64,000 nucleotides of DNA from Rhodospirillaceae bacterium (GTDB taxonomy: Bacteria; Pseudomonadota; Alphaproteobacteria; Reyranellales; Reyranellaceae): contig WOUR01000008.1 in NCBI GenBank assembly GCA_009772935.1, positions 62,001 through 126,000 of the forward strand, given 5' to 3'. The notes below the pieces were generated by a model. That model was given only the letters and a program-made list of their open reading frames with translations. It had not been told where the DNA came from and ran no database searches. A program made the translations under genes and the position numbers. Position 1 is the stretch's first letter. Every line of letters starts with the position of its first letter. Shown piece after piece: positions 1 through 8,174 of the stretch.

Positions 1-660
1 GCGCGCTCGGAGGAGCTGGCGCCGAAGGGCGCCACCGCACAGCAGGTTCTCGACGACGATCGCGCGCGTCATGACGGCGCCAAGGCCGCGCTCGCCGCGG
101 CCGAGGCGCAGGTCGCGGCAGCCGACGCCGCCATCGGAACGGCCGACTCCCAGGTCGTCGGCGCCCAGGCCGCCTACGAGGCGGCGCTCGCCACGATCGA
201 CAGGATCCAGGCCGACATCGACGACAGCGCGCTCAAGGCGCCGCGCGACGGACGCGTGCAGTATCGCGTCGCCCAGCCCGGCGAGGTCCTCGCGGCGGGC
301 GGCAGGGTCCTGAACATGGTCGACCTTTCCGACGTCTATATGACGTTCTTCCTGCCGACCGAGGCGGCCGGCCGCATCGCCATCGGCAGCGAGGTGCGGC
401 TGATCCTCGACACCGCCCCGCAATTCGTCCTGCCGGCCCGCGTCACCTTCGTGGCGGACGTGGCGCAGTTCACGCCCAAGAGCGTCGAAACGGCCGTCGA
501 GCGCCTGAAGCTGATGTTCCGCATCAAGGCCAATATCGATCCGGCCCTGCTCAGCAAGAACCTCGACCAGGTGAAGACCGGTTTGCCGGGCGTGGCCTAC
601 GTCCGGACCGATCCCAGGGTCGATTGGCCGGCCAACCTGGCGGTGAAGCTTCCCCCATGA
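1..660 (+). CDS. HlyD-family efflux adaptor (partial, 5' end outside window)
   Basis: The reading frame is open from base 1 to the TGA at 658-660, so the N-terminus with its membrane anchor lies outside the window. The visible 219 residues begin with an Ala/Glu/Asp-rich helical hairpin (about residues 1-78), followed by the lipoyl/barrel part, where '[21 protein letters not shown]' marks the return strand typical of membrane fusion proteins. Known family role: periplasmic adaptor linking an inner-membrane ABC pump to an outer-membrane channel. The stop overlaps the start of the next gene (ATGA), and the following genes are an RbbA-like fusion and an ABC-2 permease, the same order as yhiI-rbbA-yhhJ in enterics. 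The substrate cannot be read from sequence. Confidence 0.9.
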   Translation, partial: ARSEELAPKGATAQQVLDDDRARHDGAKAALAAAEAQVAAADAAIGTADSQVVGAQAAYEAALATIDRIQADIDDSALKAPRDGRVQYRVAQPGEVLAAGGRVLNMVDLSDVYMTFFLPTEAAGRIAIGSEVRLILDTAPQFVLPARVTFVADVAQFTPKSVETAVERLKLMFRIKANIDPALLSKNLDQVKTGLPGVAYVRTDPRVDWPANLAVKLPP

Positions 661-3359
661 CCGACCCCGTCGCCCGGCTGCGCGGCGTCGGCCTTCGCTA
701 CGGCCCGGTGACGGCGCTGGAGGCCATCGACCTCGAGCTGCCGGCCGGCAGCATCGTCGGCCTGATCGGGCCGGACGGCGTCGGCAAGTCGAGCCTGCTG
801 GCGCTGGTGGCCGGCGCGCGCCGCCTGCAGGCCGGCAGCGTCGAGGTGCTGGGCGGCAGCATGGCGAGCGGCCGGCATCGCCGCCGCGCCTGCACGCGCA
901 TCGCCTACATGCCGCAAGGGCTGGGGCGCAACCTCTACGCCACCCTGACGGTGGCCGAGAACATCGACTTCTTCGGCCGCCTGTTCGGTCATGGCCGGCG
1001 CGAGCGCAAACGGCGCATCGACGAACTGACGCGGGCCACCGGCCTGGCGCCGTTCGTCGATCGTCCCGCCGGCAAGCTGTCGGGCGGCATGAAACAGAAG
1101 CTCGGCCTGTGCTGCGCCCTCATTCACGATCCCGACCTTCTCATCCTCGACGAACCGACGACCGGCATCGACCCGCTGTCGCGCCGCCAGTTCTGGGACC
1201 TGATCGCCCGCATCCGCGCGGCGCGACCCGGCATGAGCGTCATCGTGGCCACCGCCTACATGGAGGAGGCGGCCCGTTTCGACTGGCTCGTGGCGATGGA
1301 CTCGGGCCGCGTGATCGCGACCGGCAGCCCGCGCGAACTGCTCGCGCGCACCGGCAGCCCCTCGCTCGAGGCGGCCTTCGTTGCCCTGCTTCCCGGCGAA
1401 CGGGGCCGTGGCTACCGGCCGATCGAGACGCCGCCTCCCGATGACGGGCACGACGCCGAGGCCGCCATCGAGGTGCACGGCCTGACCAGGCGCTTCGGCG
1501 ATTTCGTCGCCGTGGACCATGTCGACCTGCGCATCGCGCGGGGCGAGATCTTCGGATTCCTGGGATCCAATGGCTGCGGCAAGACCACGACCATGAAGAT
1601 GCTGACCGGGCTGCTTCCGTCCAGCGAGGGCGAGGCCCGGCTGTTCGGCCAGCCGGTCGACGCCCAGGACTTCGAGACCCGCCGACGCGTCGGCTACATG
1701 TCGCAGTCCTTCTCGCTCTACAGCGAGCTGACCGTGCGGGAGAACCTCGAGCTCCATGCCCGCCTGTTCCACCTGCCCAAGGAGACGATCACGGGTCGCG
1801 TCCAGGAGGTCGCCGGACGTTTCGAACTGCTCGATGTGCTGGACGCCCTGCCCCCGACCCTGCCGTTCGGCCAGAGGCAGCGCCTGTCGCTCGCCGTGGC
1901 GGTGATCCACAAACCCACCCTGCTGATCCTCGACGAACCCACGTCCGGCGTCGATCCGCTCGCCCGCGACGCCATCTGGCGGATGTTGATCGACATGGCG
2001 CGCCACGAGCGGGTCACCATCTTCATCTCGACCCACCTGATGAACGAGGCCGAGCGTTGCGATCGCGTGTCGCTGATGCATGCCGGGCGCGTGCTGGTCA
2101 GCGACAGCCCGGCCGCTCTCGTCGCCCGGCGCGGCGTCGCCACGCTGGAGGAAGCCTTCGTCGGCTGGCTGCAGGATGCTGCCGGCGACGCCGCGGCGAC
2201 GGACGTCGCGCCGCCGGTCGGTCCGGAAGCATCGACGCCGCCGCCCAGCCGCTCGTTCGAACTGCGGCGCCTGCTGGCCTACTCGCGCCGCGAAGCGATC
2301 GAGCTCATGCGCGATCCGATCCGCGCCACGCTTGCCCTGCTCGGCAGCGTCATCCTGATGTTCGTCATCGGCTACGGCATCAACATGGACGTCGAGGACC
2401 TGACCTTCGCTGTGCTCGACCGCGACGGCACGACGACGAGCCGCGACTATGCCCTCAACATTGCGGGCTCGCGCTATTTCATCCAGCGTCCGCCGCTCCG
2501 CGACTACGACGACCTCGATCGCCGCATGCGCTCCGGCGAGCTCAGCCTGGCCATCGAGATCCCGCCCAACTTCGCGCGCGACATTGCCCGCGGGCGCACG
2601 GTCGAGATCGGCGCCTGGCTGGACGGCGCCATGCCGTCGCGCGCCGAGACCGCCCGCAGCTACGTCCAGGGCATGCATGCGAAATGGCTGGCCGGCACGT
2701 CACTGGCCCTGCCGCTGGCCAATCTCGAAGTCCGGTTCCGCTACAATCCCGACATCCTCAGCCTGGTGGCCATGGTTCCGGCCGTCATCCCGATGTTGCT
2801 GCTCCTGATCCCCGCCATGCTGACGACGCTCAGCATCGTGCGCGAGAAGGAGCTGGGATCGCTCGTCAACTTCTACGTCACCCCGGTCACCCGGCTCGAG
2901 TTCCTCATCGGCAAGCAGTTTCCCTATGTCGTCCTCGGCATGGTGAACTTCCTGCTGCTGACCCTGCTCGCCGTGACCGCCTTCGGCGTGCCGTTCAAGG
3001 GCAGTTTCGCGGCCCTGGCCAGCGGCGCGTTTCTCTACATCCTCGCGGCCACCTCCATCGGTCTCCTGTTCTCGACCTTCATGCGCAGCCAGTCGGCCGC
3101 GATCTTCGGCACGACCATCGGCACGATGATCCCGGCGATGGAATTCTCCGGCATGATCGACCCGGTATCGTCGCTGCAGGGCATCGGCGCGGCGATCGGA
3201 CAGGCCTATCCGATGACGCATTTCCTGACGATCGCGCGCGGAACCTTTTCCAAGGCGCTGGGGTTCGGCGACCTGCAGGCGTCGTTCCTCCCGCTGCTGA
3301 TCGCCGCCCCGGTGCTGGTCGGCCTGAGCGCCGTCCTGCTGCGCAAGCAGGAGACCTGA
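657..3359 (+). CDS. rbbA: RbbA-like fused ABC transporter (two ATPase domains plus ABC-2 permease)
   Basis: The 900-residue protein has two nucleotide-binding domains followed by an ABC-2 membrane domain. NBD1 carries Walker A GPDGVGKS (residues 38-45), signature LSGGMKQ and Walker [14 protein letters not shown]2 carries Walker A GSNGCGKT (about 304-311), a degenerate signature LPFGQRQ and Walker [11 protein letters not shown]. From about residue 545 a long periplasmic loop and about six membrane helices follow. Length and order match E. coli RbbA/YhiH (about 911 aa), described as a ribosome-associated ATPase but built like an exporter. I chose the ATG at 657 because it overlaps the previous stop; an upstream in-frame TTG at 624 lies inside the HlyD gene. 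It probably pumps with the flanking HlyD and permease proteins. Confidence 0.9.
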   Translation: MTDPVARLRGVGLRYGPVTALEAIDLELPAGSIVGLIGPDGVGKSSLLALVAGARRLQAGSVEVLGGSMASGRHRRRACTRIAYMPQGLGRNLYATLTVAENIDFFGRLFGHGRRERKRRIDELTRATGLAPFVDRPAGKLSGGMKQKLGLCCALIHDPDLLILDEPTTGIDPLSRRQFWDLIARIRAARPGMSVIVATAYMEEAARFDWLVAMDSGRVIATGSPRELLARTGSPSLEAAFVALLPGERGRGYRPIETPPPDDGHDAEAAIEVHGLTRRFGDFVAVDHVDLRIARGEIFGFLGSNGCGKTTTMKMLTGLLPSSEGEARLFGQPVDAQDFETRRRVGYMSQSFSLYSELTVRENLELHARLFHLPKETITGRVQEVAGRFELLDVLDALPPTLPFGQRQRLSLAVAVIHKPTLLILDEPTSGVDPLARDAIWRMLIDMARHERVTIFISTHLMNEAERCDRVSLMHAGRVLVSDSPAALVARRGVATLEEAFVGWLQDAAGDAAATDVAPPVGPEASTPPPSRSFELRRLLAYSRREAIELMRDPIRATLALLGSVILMFVIGYGINMDVEDLTFAVLDRDGTTTSRDYALNIAGSRYFIQRPPLRDYDDLDRRMRSGELSLAIEIPPNFARDIARGRTVEIGAWLDGAMPSRAETARSYVQGMHAKWLAGTSLALPLANLEVRFRYNPDILSLVAMVPAVIPMLLLLIPAMLTTLSIVREKELGSLVNFYVTPVTRLEFLIGKQFPYVVLGMVNFLLLTLLAVTAFGVPFKGSFAALASGAFLYILAATSIGLLFSTFMRSQSAAIFGTTIGTMIPAMEFSGMIDPVSSLQGIGAAIGQAYPMTHFLTIARGTFSKALGFGDLQASFLPLLIAAPVLVGLSAVLLRKQET

Positions 3360-3362
3360 ACG

Positions 3363-4484
3363 ATGCGCGCCGCCAACATCGTCCATCTCGGACTCAAGGA
3401 ATTGCGTGGGCTCGCCCGCGATCCCGCGATGCTGGCGCTGATCGTCTTCGCCTTCACCTTCTCGATCTACAGCGCATCGACGGCGATGCCCGAGCAGCTC
3501 AACAAGGCGGCGATCGCCATCGTCGACGAGGACCGCTCGCCGCTGTCCGCCCGCATCGTCGACGCTTTCTTTCCGCCCTTCTTCATGCCGCCCTCGATGA
3601 TCGCGCAGCCCGAGATGGACCACCGCATGGATGCCGGGATCGACACCTTCGCCCTCGACATCCCGCCCGAATTCCAAAGGGACCTGCTGGCCGGACGCCG
3701 GCCGACCATCCAGCTCAACGTCGACGCCACGCGCATGAGCCAGGCCTTCACCGGCGCCGGCTATGTCCAAAGCATCGTCGCGAGCGAAATCGATGCTTTC
3801 GTCCGGCGCTACCGCGCCAATGTCCCGGCGTCCGTCGAGCTTGCGTTGCGCGTACGCTTCAACCCGTCGCTCACCATCTCCTGGTTCGGATCGGTGATCG
3901 AGGTCGTGAACAACGTCACCATGCTGTCGATCATCCTGACCGGGGCGGCGCTGATCCGCGAGCGCGAGCACGGCACCATCGAGCATCTCCTGGTCATGCC
4001 CGTCACACCGCTCGAGATCATGGCGGGCAAGATCTGGTCGATGGCGCTGGTGGTGCTGGCGGCCTGCGCGCTTTCGCTGCTGTTCGTCGTGCAGGGGCTG
4101 CTGGCCGTGCCGCTGCAGGGTTCGGTCGCCCTGTTCCTGGCCGGCGCCGCCGTGCACCTCTTCGCCACCACGTCGCTCGGCGTGTTCCTGGCGACCGTCG
4201 CGCGATCCATGCCGCAGTTCGGGCTGCTGCTCATCCTCGTGCTCCTGCCCCTGGAGATGCTATCGGGCGGCACGACGCCGCGCGAGAGCATGCCCGAGAT
4301 CGTCCAGTACCTGATGCTGGCAGCCCCAACGACGCACTTCATCATGCTCGGCCAGGCGATCCTCTTCCGCGGCGCCGGCTTCGAGACGGTGTGGCCTCAG
4401 TTCATCGCGCTGGCCGTCATCGGCCTTCTCCTGTTCACCATGGCCCTCGCCCGCTTCCGCAAGGCCGTCGGCGAGACGGCCTAG
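3363..4484 (+). CDS. ABC-2 type permease, YhhJ-like
   Basis: The 373-residue protein has an N-terminal membrane helix (near 'MLALIVFAFTFSIYSAS'), a large extracytoplasmic domain (about residues 40-175) and five or more C-terminal helices, the ABC-2/DUF3533-like layout. It starts 3 nt after the stop of the fused ATPase gene and is probably co-translated with it. It resembles the C-terminal third of that neighbour, so the two permease domains likely form a heterodimer in the inner membrane. Together with the HlyD adaptor upstream this completes a yhiI-rbbA-yhhJ type export cassette. No outer-membrane component is visible in the window. Confidence 0.9.
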   Translation: MRAANIVHLGLKELRGLARDPAMLALIVFAFTFSIYSASTAMPEQLNKAAIAIVDEDRSPLSARIVDAFFPPFFMPPSMIAQPEMDHRMDAGIDTFALDIPPEFQRDLLAGRRPTIQLNVDATRMSQAFTGAGYVQSIVASEIDAFVRRYRANVPASVELALRVRFNPSLTISWFGSVIEVVNNVTMLSIILTGAALIREREHGTIEHLLVMPVTPLEIMAGKIWSMALVVLAACALSLLFVVQGLLAVPLQGSVALFLAGAAVHLFATTSLGVFLATVARSMPQFGLLLILVLLPLEMLSGGTTPRESMPEIVQYLMLAAPTTHFIMLGQAILFRGAGFETVWPQFIALAVIGLLLFTMALARFRKAVGETA

Positions 4485-4553
4485 CCGCAACGCGCGGCCG
4501 CTGGACCGTCAGTGAACAGGCGGGCCCGCGTGGACTTCAGGACTGAGGAGAAA

Positions 4554-4583
4554 GGGCGCGCCCGGACGGAGTCGAACCGCCCG
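4554..4583 (-). other. tRNA-Arg 3'-end copy, putative left attachment site
   Basis: These 30 bases match the 3' end of tRNA-Arg(ACG) at 6977-7006 in the same orientation at 26 of 30 positions; the inner 24 differ at one position. The copy covers T-arm, acceptor 3' strand and discriminator, but not a full tRNA: no matching 5' acceptor strand (gcgcccg on the minus strand) lies within about 100 nt. The T-stem carries a compensated pair change (A-U to C-G), so it derives from a folded tRNA rather than from random drift. Integrases that use tRNA 3' ends leave exactly this displaced copy, so I read it as attL of the 4.55-7.0 kb element. Confidence 0.65.
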
Positions 4584-5070
4584 GGCGACGCGACCGAGCT
4601 GGAAGGCCTGAAAACCCTCCCGTCAGGAGAGGCAATATCCGCGGAATCAACCAGATCCTGAGGCGCCATTCGGAAGGCGCACAACATCGAGTGCCAGAAC
4701 CTCCTGTTCCAGGGGGTGCGACCTCCGCTTCATTTATTTCGTTTGTTTCGTTTCTTTCGTTTAATCGGAGGACTCCGACGCATTCAGCGGACTGCCAAAC
4801 CGCCTGCCTGGTTGCTCACGTGAAGTTAACTGCACTGCCGTCTCCCAAGCCTCCACCCTCTAACTGCCGATAATCTTCACTTATCGTCTGGAAAGCGCCT
4901 CTACACGGTACTGCCCAACAAAGCACCCAAGCCTGCAGGCCCGCAAAGGCAGATTGGAATCCACAGCGTATCGTCTCTTTTTGCCGCCGAAATCTGAGCC
5001 ATTCGGTCATATTAGTTATTCAGGTGCAGCACCGAGCAGTTGCGCGACCGTCGCGGCGTGGAGATACCAA
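4584..5070. other. Left end of putative island, no convincing gene
   Basis: About 490 bases between the tRNA-end copy and the next gene hold no ORF with credible coding character. The first part is still GC-rich. From about 4720 the base composition drops, and a short imperfect tandem array of a 9-mer (TTTCGTTTN, about three copies) lies at 4736-4762. No integrase remnant was recognised. The last 50 bases carry a GGAG ribosome binding site for the hypothetical gene at 5071. Confidence 0.5.
4736..4762 (+). repeat. Imperfect TTTCGTTTN tandem repeat
   Basis: Three consecutive 9-base units share the core TTTCGTTT and differ in the ninth base. The run is T-rich in an otherwise GC-rich genome and lies inside the putative island. 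It is too short and lacks spacers, so it is not a CRISPR array. Confidence 0.6.
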
Positions 5071-5301
5071 ATGGAGAACGATCGCTTGCGCATTCATGTG
5101 GACGCGCCCTATGCCGAAGCGCTCGGCCGCGCTTCCTTTGTGTTCGCGTCGGCCGAATGGATGGCGGTCTACTGCTGTGAAAAGATGCAGGCGAATTATG
5201 TGCAAAAACTCGCCAAGAAGACCGCGGGCAACATAGCTGATGATCTGAACCGCCTTGCCGGTAAGCTCGCGGCCGGACCTGAGCGGCAGCGGAGCGTATA
5301 G
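5071..5301 (+). CDS. Hypothetical protein, probably 3'-truncated
   Basis: The ORF encodes 76 residues starting at an ATG preceded by GGAG at a good distance. An in-frame upstream ATG at 4954 is less likely because it lacks a site and would add unrelated sequence. The protein has a compact, ordinary composition (SFVFASAEWMAVYCCEKM then KLAKKTAGNIADDLNRLAGKL) that resembles the N-terminal part of longer small helical proteins whose C-terminus carries an RNxxxHG-type motif; that part is absent here. It faces a PIN-domain gene that also lost its 3' part, and the two coding regions meet near 5300, so one deletion could have removed both tails. Function unknown. Confidence 0.5.
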   Translation: MENDRLRIHVDAPYAEALGRASFVFASAEWMAVYCCEKMQANYVQKLAKKTAGNIADDLNRLAGKLAAGPERQRSV

Positions 5302-5543
5302 CCGCCCATCTGTGCATCGGCCACGTCGAGCACTAGATGCTGACGGCACGTTCCAACGTGGCTTGTCAGCGCATCACCCCTGCCGGCAGTGATCTCGTCG
5401 AAAATCTCCTGCGTCATCGCAACTTCGCCGGAAGCCAGTATCTCGAAGACGTCATCCCATAGACGTGGGAAAATATTCTGCCGATAGGTCCTGAAAGGCT
5501 GCGTGAGGCCGGATGTATCAATGCAGAGGCGCTTGCTCGGCAT
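5196..5543 (-). pseudogene. Truncated PIN-like (DUF4411-type) gene
   Basis: The start ATG overlaps the stop of the ImmA part (TGATG at 5541-5545), so it was translationally coupled. The first 80 or so residues look like a DUF4411-type PIN domain: CIDTSGL with Asp9 as first acidic residue, then 'IFPRLWDDVFEILASGEVAMTQEIFDEI' style sequence with a second acidic site. After about residue 82 the sequence becomes basic and unstructured and runs antisense through the gene at 5071-5301. Family members are about 160 residues and have further Asp residues near the C-terminus, which are missing here. Such PIN genes often follow XRE/ImmA genes and are thought to be toxin ribonucleases. This copy is very probably inactive. 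Confidence 0.6.
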
Positions 5544-6118
5544 CAGCCCTCTCCTCGAAGGAGATCGGCCTTGATGGCGTCTAGGTGGCTCAAGTTCTTG
5601 ATGCCGAGGAACCGGCCAGCACCATGGTCAGTAATTCTTCCCGCTTCCCAGGCGTGTAGAACCAACCGTGTCAGCCGCTGACCGTGAGCACTTACATAAC
5701 GAGCGCCGTAGTACTTGGCGCGGCCAAAAGCGCGCCACTCGCGTCTCTCGGCCTCGAATTCCTCCGACTTCGACCAGTAGAAGGCCTCTGTCACATAACG
5801 CAGATGTATCAGCCGCAGTAGCATCGCCTGCCGGCTGACCTTGAAAGCGCGGCTGTGGGCGATCAACTGGGAGTCGTCGAATGCTCTCGCTGGCGCAGAG
5901 GGAGGACTTCCGACGACCTGGGCGATGGCTTGGCGCGGCATAAGAAATGCGGCAGCGTACCGATTACACCATCTCTCGACCCTTGCTTCGTGCCTCTGTG
6001 CGTCGGCCTTCGGAAGCGCGCCGCTGATTCCACTCTCGCGCAACGCTACATGCGCGAATTCATGAACAATGGTGAATGCTTGAGCTTGCGGTGGATCATC
6101 GCCGCTGAAAACCATCAC
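5543..6118 (-). CDS. ImmA/IrrE metallopeptidase part of a frameshifted XRE-ImmA gene
   Basis: The 191-residue frame starts with GTG-ATG at 6118-6113 and carries the zinc-protease motif HEFAH (His19, Glu20, His23 of this fragment) with a downstream NRYAAAFLMP segment, typical of ImmA/IrrE peptidases that cleave repressors. The C-terminal half is a helical domain common to the long XRE-ImmA proteins. It continues the protein that begins at 6732. One extra base in the C-run at about 6122-6126 would fuse the frames into one chain of about 397 residues reading through GICIAEFPLPVMVF. The stop/start overlap means separate translation is also possible. Confidence 0.75.
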   Translation of the reverse strand: MMVFSGDDPPQAQAFTIVHEFAHVALRESGISGALPKADAQRHEARVERWCNRYAAAFLMPRQAIAQVVGSPPSAPARAFDDSQLIAHSRAFKVSRQAMLLRLIHLRYVTEAFYWSKSEEFEAERREWRAFGRAKYYGARYVSAHGQRLTRLVLHAWEAGRITDHGAGRFLGIKNLSHLDAIKADLLRGEG

Positions 6119-6732
6119 CGGGAGGGGAATTCTGCGATACAGATGCCGCGCGCGCCATGCTCCTCAAGGTCTGTGTTGCGCAGGACGAGTGTGCCCACCC
6201 CCTCGATGTGATCGCGCAGAAGGCGCGGAAAGATATGAACCTTACTAGCAGGTAACGCGATCTGCTCACTAACGCTCGGCCCTATGCTATCGCGAGCACT
6301 CTCCGCGTAGTCATCAGGCGATCCGTCAATCGTTCCAAAGTACTTCCTCGGGAAGCGAGGGGGGTCCTCACGAAGCACGTCGTAGAGGTCGAGAGCGTTG
6401 TTTCTCGATTGCTCGGCCCACAACCGAATTTTTGTAAGAGACTGTGAGTCAGGGCGCGAACGACCCGCGTGCGTCCGAAAATCAGCAAGAGCTGTTGGCT
6501 CCGGCAGTTTCGGGGGAGCTGGCAGGAAGAATTCCAGAAAAGGGCGATCGTAGAGGGCTGCAAGAACGCGCGCCTGGCGGACAGTCGGTTGGCCTTTCCC
6601 TTCTTCCCAATGGCGAATGTCTTCGGGGGCCTTGTTAACCCGCTTCGCCGCTGCCTCGTAGTCGACGCCAGCGTGCTCCCGCGCCCAGCGCAGGACTTCC
6701 GCGTTAAACGGGAGGTCGTCGCTACTCGCCAC
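6115..6732 (-). CDS. XRE-family HTH part of a frameshifted XRE-ImmA gene
   Basis: The 205-residue frame begins with a Cro/C1-type HTH (about residues 8-65, with 'AAKRVNKAPEDIRHWEEGKGQP' as its recognition region) and runs into the linker and first strand of an ImmA peptidase domain before stopping at FPSR. The expected next residues are in the -1 frame of the following ORF, so the gene appears split by loss of one C in a short C-run. Intact relatives are single-chain regulators of about 390 residues next to DUF4411 PIN genes. It is the leading gene of this three-ORF minus-strand unit, inside the putative tRNA-Arg island. A sequencing error in the C-run is possible. Confidence 0.75.
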   Translation of the reverse strand: MASSDDLPFNAEVLRWAREHAGVDYEAAAKRVNKAPEDIRHWEEGKGQPTVRQARVLAALYDRPFLEFFLPAPPKLPEPTALADFRTHAGRSRPDSQSLTKIRLWAEQSRNNALDLYDVLREDPPRFPRKYFGTIDGSPDDYAESARDSIGPSVSEQIALPASKVHIFPRLLRDHIEGVGTLVLRNTDLEEHGARGICIAEFPSR

Positions 6733-6853
6733 TGTCGACCAACTCCACTCTGAAGAATTCTCCTAATGCGCCGCCACGCTATGTCAGCGCAACGCGACCA
6801 TCATAGCTAGTCCAGAATCTGAATTTGCAGAGGAACCTACAGGCCGATCTGCC

Positions 6854-6873
6854 GTGGGTCCCTGGTGGGTCCC
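6854..6873. repeat. Two direct copies of GTGGGTCCC beside the tRNA
   Basis: The 9-mer GTGGGTCCC occurs at 6854-6862 and 6865-6873, an 11-base period of about one helical turn. It lies about 100 bases from the tRNA-Arg 3' end inside the putative island. Spaced direct repeats close to an attachment core are what integrase arm-binding sites look like, but two copies alone do not prove it. Confidence 0.5.
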
Positions 6874-6934
6874 ATGCCAACTCCTCACCACGAAAAGCCC
6901 GTTTCCGCAGAAATGCCTTCAGAGCATTTGGGAC

Positions 6935-6958
6935 AAAAAAGCCCCGCAAAATCGGGGC
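6935..6958 (-). terminator. Rho-independent terminator after tRNA-Arg
   Basis: On the minus strand the 6-bp stem GCCCCG/CGGGGC with a 6-base loop is followed by six T residues (complement of 6935-6940). It lies 19 bases downstream of the tRNA CCA end and would end the tRNA transcript. Confidence 0.85.
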
Positions 6959-6976
6959 TTCTTCGTTCAGAGAAAG

Positions 6977-7053
6977 TGGCGCGCCCGGAAGGAGTCGAAC
7001 CTCCAGCCTTCTGATTCGTAGTCAGATGCTCTATCCAGTTGAGCTACGGGCGC
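6977..7053 (-). tRNA. tRNA-Arg (anticodon ACG)
   Basis: The 77-nt minus-strand gene folds into a full cloverleaf: acceptor gcgcccg/cgggcgc, anticodon stem tctga/tcaga with loop ctACGaa (anticodon complement at 7017-7019), T-arm ggagg-ttcgact-ccttc, G discriminator, and an encoded CCA. The ACG anticodon, deaminated to ICG, reads CGU, CGC and CGA. Its 3' end is duplicated at 4554-4583, so this gene probably served as the integration site (attR side) of the small element to its left. It remains intact because the incoming element restores the 3' end. Confidence 0.97.
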
Positions 7054-7376
7054 ACGGCCGAACCCCGAGGGGTCCGGCGAAGGGGCGCACCCTAGTGAAA
7101 CTGCCCCGGCGATGCAAGCCGAGTCGACGGGGCATCGCGGGCTGCGACCGGGCGCCGCTCCAACCCTCGAACCGGCCGTGAAAACGCTTCGGTGCCGAAG
7201 GCCGGACGGTGCCAAGTCGTTCAACGGATTGGGAAAAAGCCCGTCGGTTTTCCTTGCTTTCAATCGGCATGACTGCCATCTGGATTTGGGGCATGTGCCC
7301 CGAGTCGGCCCTGTTTCGTTCGGGCGCCGCATCGGAGCACCAGAACGATGATATCGGGGCGGGTTCGAGGCCAAAG
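7054..7376. other. Gene-free stretch between tRNA-Arg and the lipoprotein gene
   Basis: This stretch of about 320 bases holds the tRNA promoter near its left side and the leader of the lipoprotein gene on its right. In-frame codons exist upstream of the lipoprotein start (from an ATG at 7209), but their translation is not protein-like and would bury the signal peptide, so I leave it as non-coding. Confidence 0.5.
7089..7117 (-). promoter_or_regulatory. Putative promoter of tRNA-Arg
   Basis: On the minus strand TTGCAT (7112-7117) and TAGGGT (7089-7094) are separated by exactly 17 bases. Transcription would start near 7082, about 29 bases before the tRNA 5' end. Spacing and hexamers fit an alphaproteobacterial housekeeping promoter. 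Confidence 0.55.
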
Positions 7377-8108
7377 ATGGCGCTAAGAGTTCCACGATCC
7401 GCGCTTCTCCTGGCAGCGATCGTCCTGAGCGGTTGCGCCCAGAGCAGCGTCTTCGCGCCCCCCGTCAGCACCGCGCCGTCGAATGCCAACCCCGCCATCA
7501 CCCAGACCGGCACGCAGACGGTCCGCAAGACCATCGAGCAGCTCCGCAGCGACCAGGCCGCGCTCAACAGCGGCATCGCCGCCCAGCAGGGCCAGTTCAA
7601 CACGACCCGGGCGCAGCTGGCCACCGACACGCGGACCTATTCCGGTCTGGTGAGCGGCATCACTTCCCGCCTGCAGGCCGGCACGACGCCGGGCAACCCC
7701 GAGCTGGTGAACCAGTGGAACGCCGCGCAGGGCCGGCTGGACGCGGTGACCCTGGGCGTCGGCACGCTGAATTCGCTGGCCAGCCAGGTGACCACCCAGG
7801 CCTCCGTGGCGGGCTACCTGCTCGAGAACGTGCGCCTTGCCCTCATGGTCGGCGGCGCCACCGACGCCGATCATCGCAACCTGCGCGCCATCGAGAGCGA
7901 GACGCGGCGCTCGATGCAGCAGATCGACCGGCTGATCGCCGATCTCAACGCCGAGATCGCCCGCGAGAACACCTTCCTGGGCCGCGAGCGCACCAACCTG
8001 GCCGCCCTGTCCTACAACGTGAACACCGGCCGCCTCGGCGCGCCGGGCGGCGGGCAAGGCGGCACCGTCCCGCCGCAGCCGACCCGTCGGGCGGTTCCGC
8101 TCCAGTAA
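7377..8108 (+). CDS. Putative coiled-coil lipoprotein
   Basis: The 243-residue protein opens with a signal peptide ending in the lipobox LSGC (about residues 18-21), so it is probably lipidated and anchored in the cell envelope. The mature part is Gln/Ala/Thr-rich with long helical stretches (about residues 50-215) likely to form a coiled coil, and a Gly/Pro-rich tail. I chose the ATG at 7377 because it places the signal peptide at the N-terminus. I recognise no family beyond this. It precedes a second exported small protein (DUF4864) on the same strand. Confidence 0.75.
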   Translation: MALRVPRSALLLAAIVLSGCAQSSVFAPPVSTAPSNANPAITQTGTQTVRKTIEQLRSDQAALNSGIAAQQGQFNTTRAQLATDTRTYSGLVSGITSRLQAGTTPGNPELVNQWNAAQGRLDAVTLGVGTLNSLASQVTTQASVAGYLLENVRLALMVGGATDADHRNLRAIESETRRSMQQIDRLIADLNAEIARENTFLGRERTNLAALSYNVNTGRLGAPGGGQGGTVPPQPTRRAVPLQ

Positions 8109-8174
8109 CGATCCGCCGGCAGACGGGCTGATCTTCCACCAACCCGGTCGCGCATCCGAGGCCTGGGACGTAAC

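Noticed and set aside
597..2678. Long minus-strand frame of 693 codons
   Set aside because: It runs antisense through the HlyD/RbbA genes and its translation is His/Arg/Asp/Gly-rich with no domain; typical of high-GC shadow frames.
2057..4546. Plus-strand frame of 829 codons overlapping the ABC genes
   Set aside because: Arg/Pro/Ala-rich, no domain, in an alternative frame of two well-supported genes.
4554..4690. A selenocysteine tRNA (selC) or serine tRNA on the minus strand
   Set aside because: The T-arm matches and a TCA lies in a stem-loop, but the anticodon loop is 8 bases, D and anticodon stems would share bases, and no 5' acceptor strand complementary to the 3' end exists nearby.
4736..4762. 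CRISPR-like repeat
   Set aside because: Units are 9 bases, imperfect and without spacers; no cas genes are near.
6115..6135. Programmed -1 frameshift in the XRE-ImmA gene
   Set aside because: The C-run is short and does not form an X-XXY-YYZ slippery heptamer, and no downstream stimulatory structure was evident; mutation or sequencing error is simpler.
7209..7376. Upstream start for the coiled-coil lipoprotein
   Set aside because: The 56 extra residues are not protein-like and would bury the signal peptide and lipobox.
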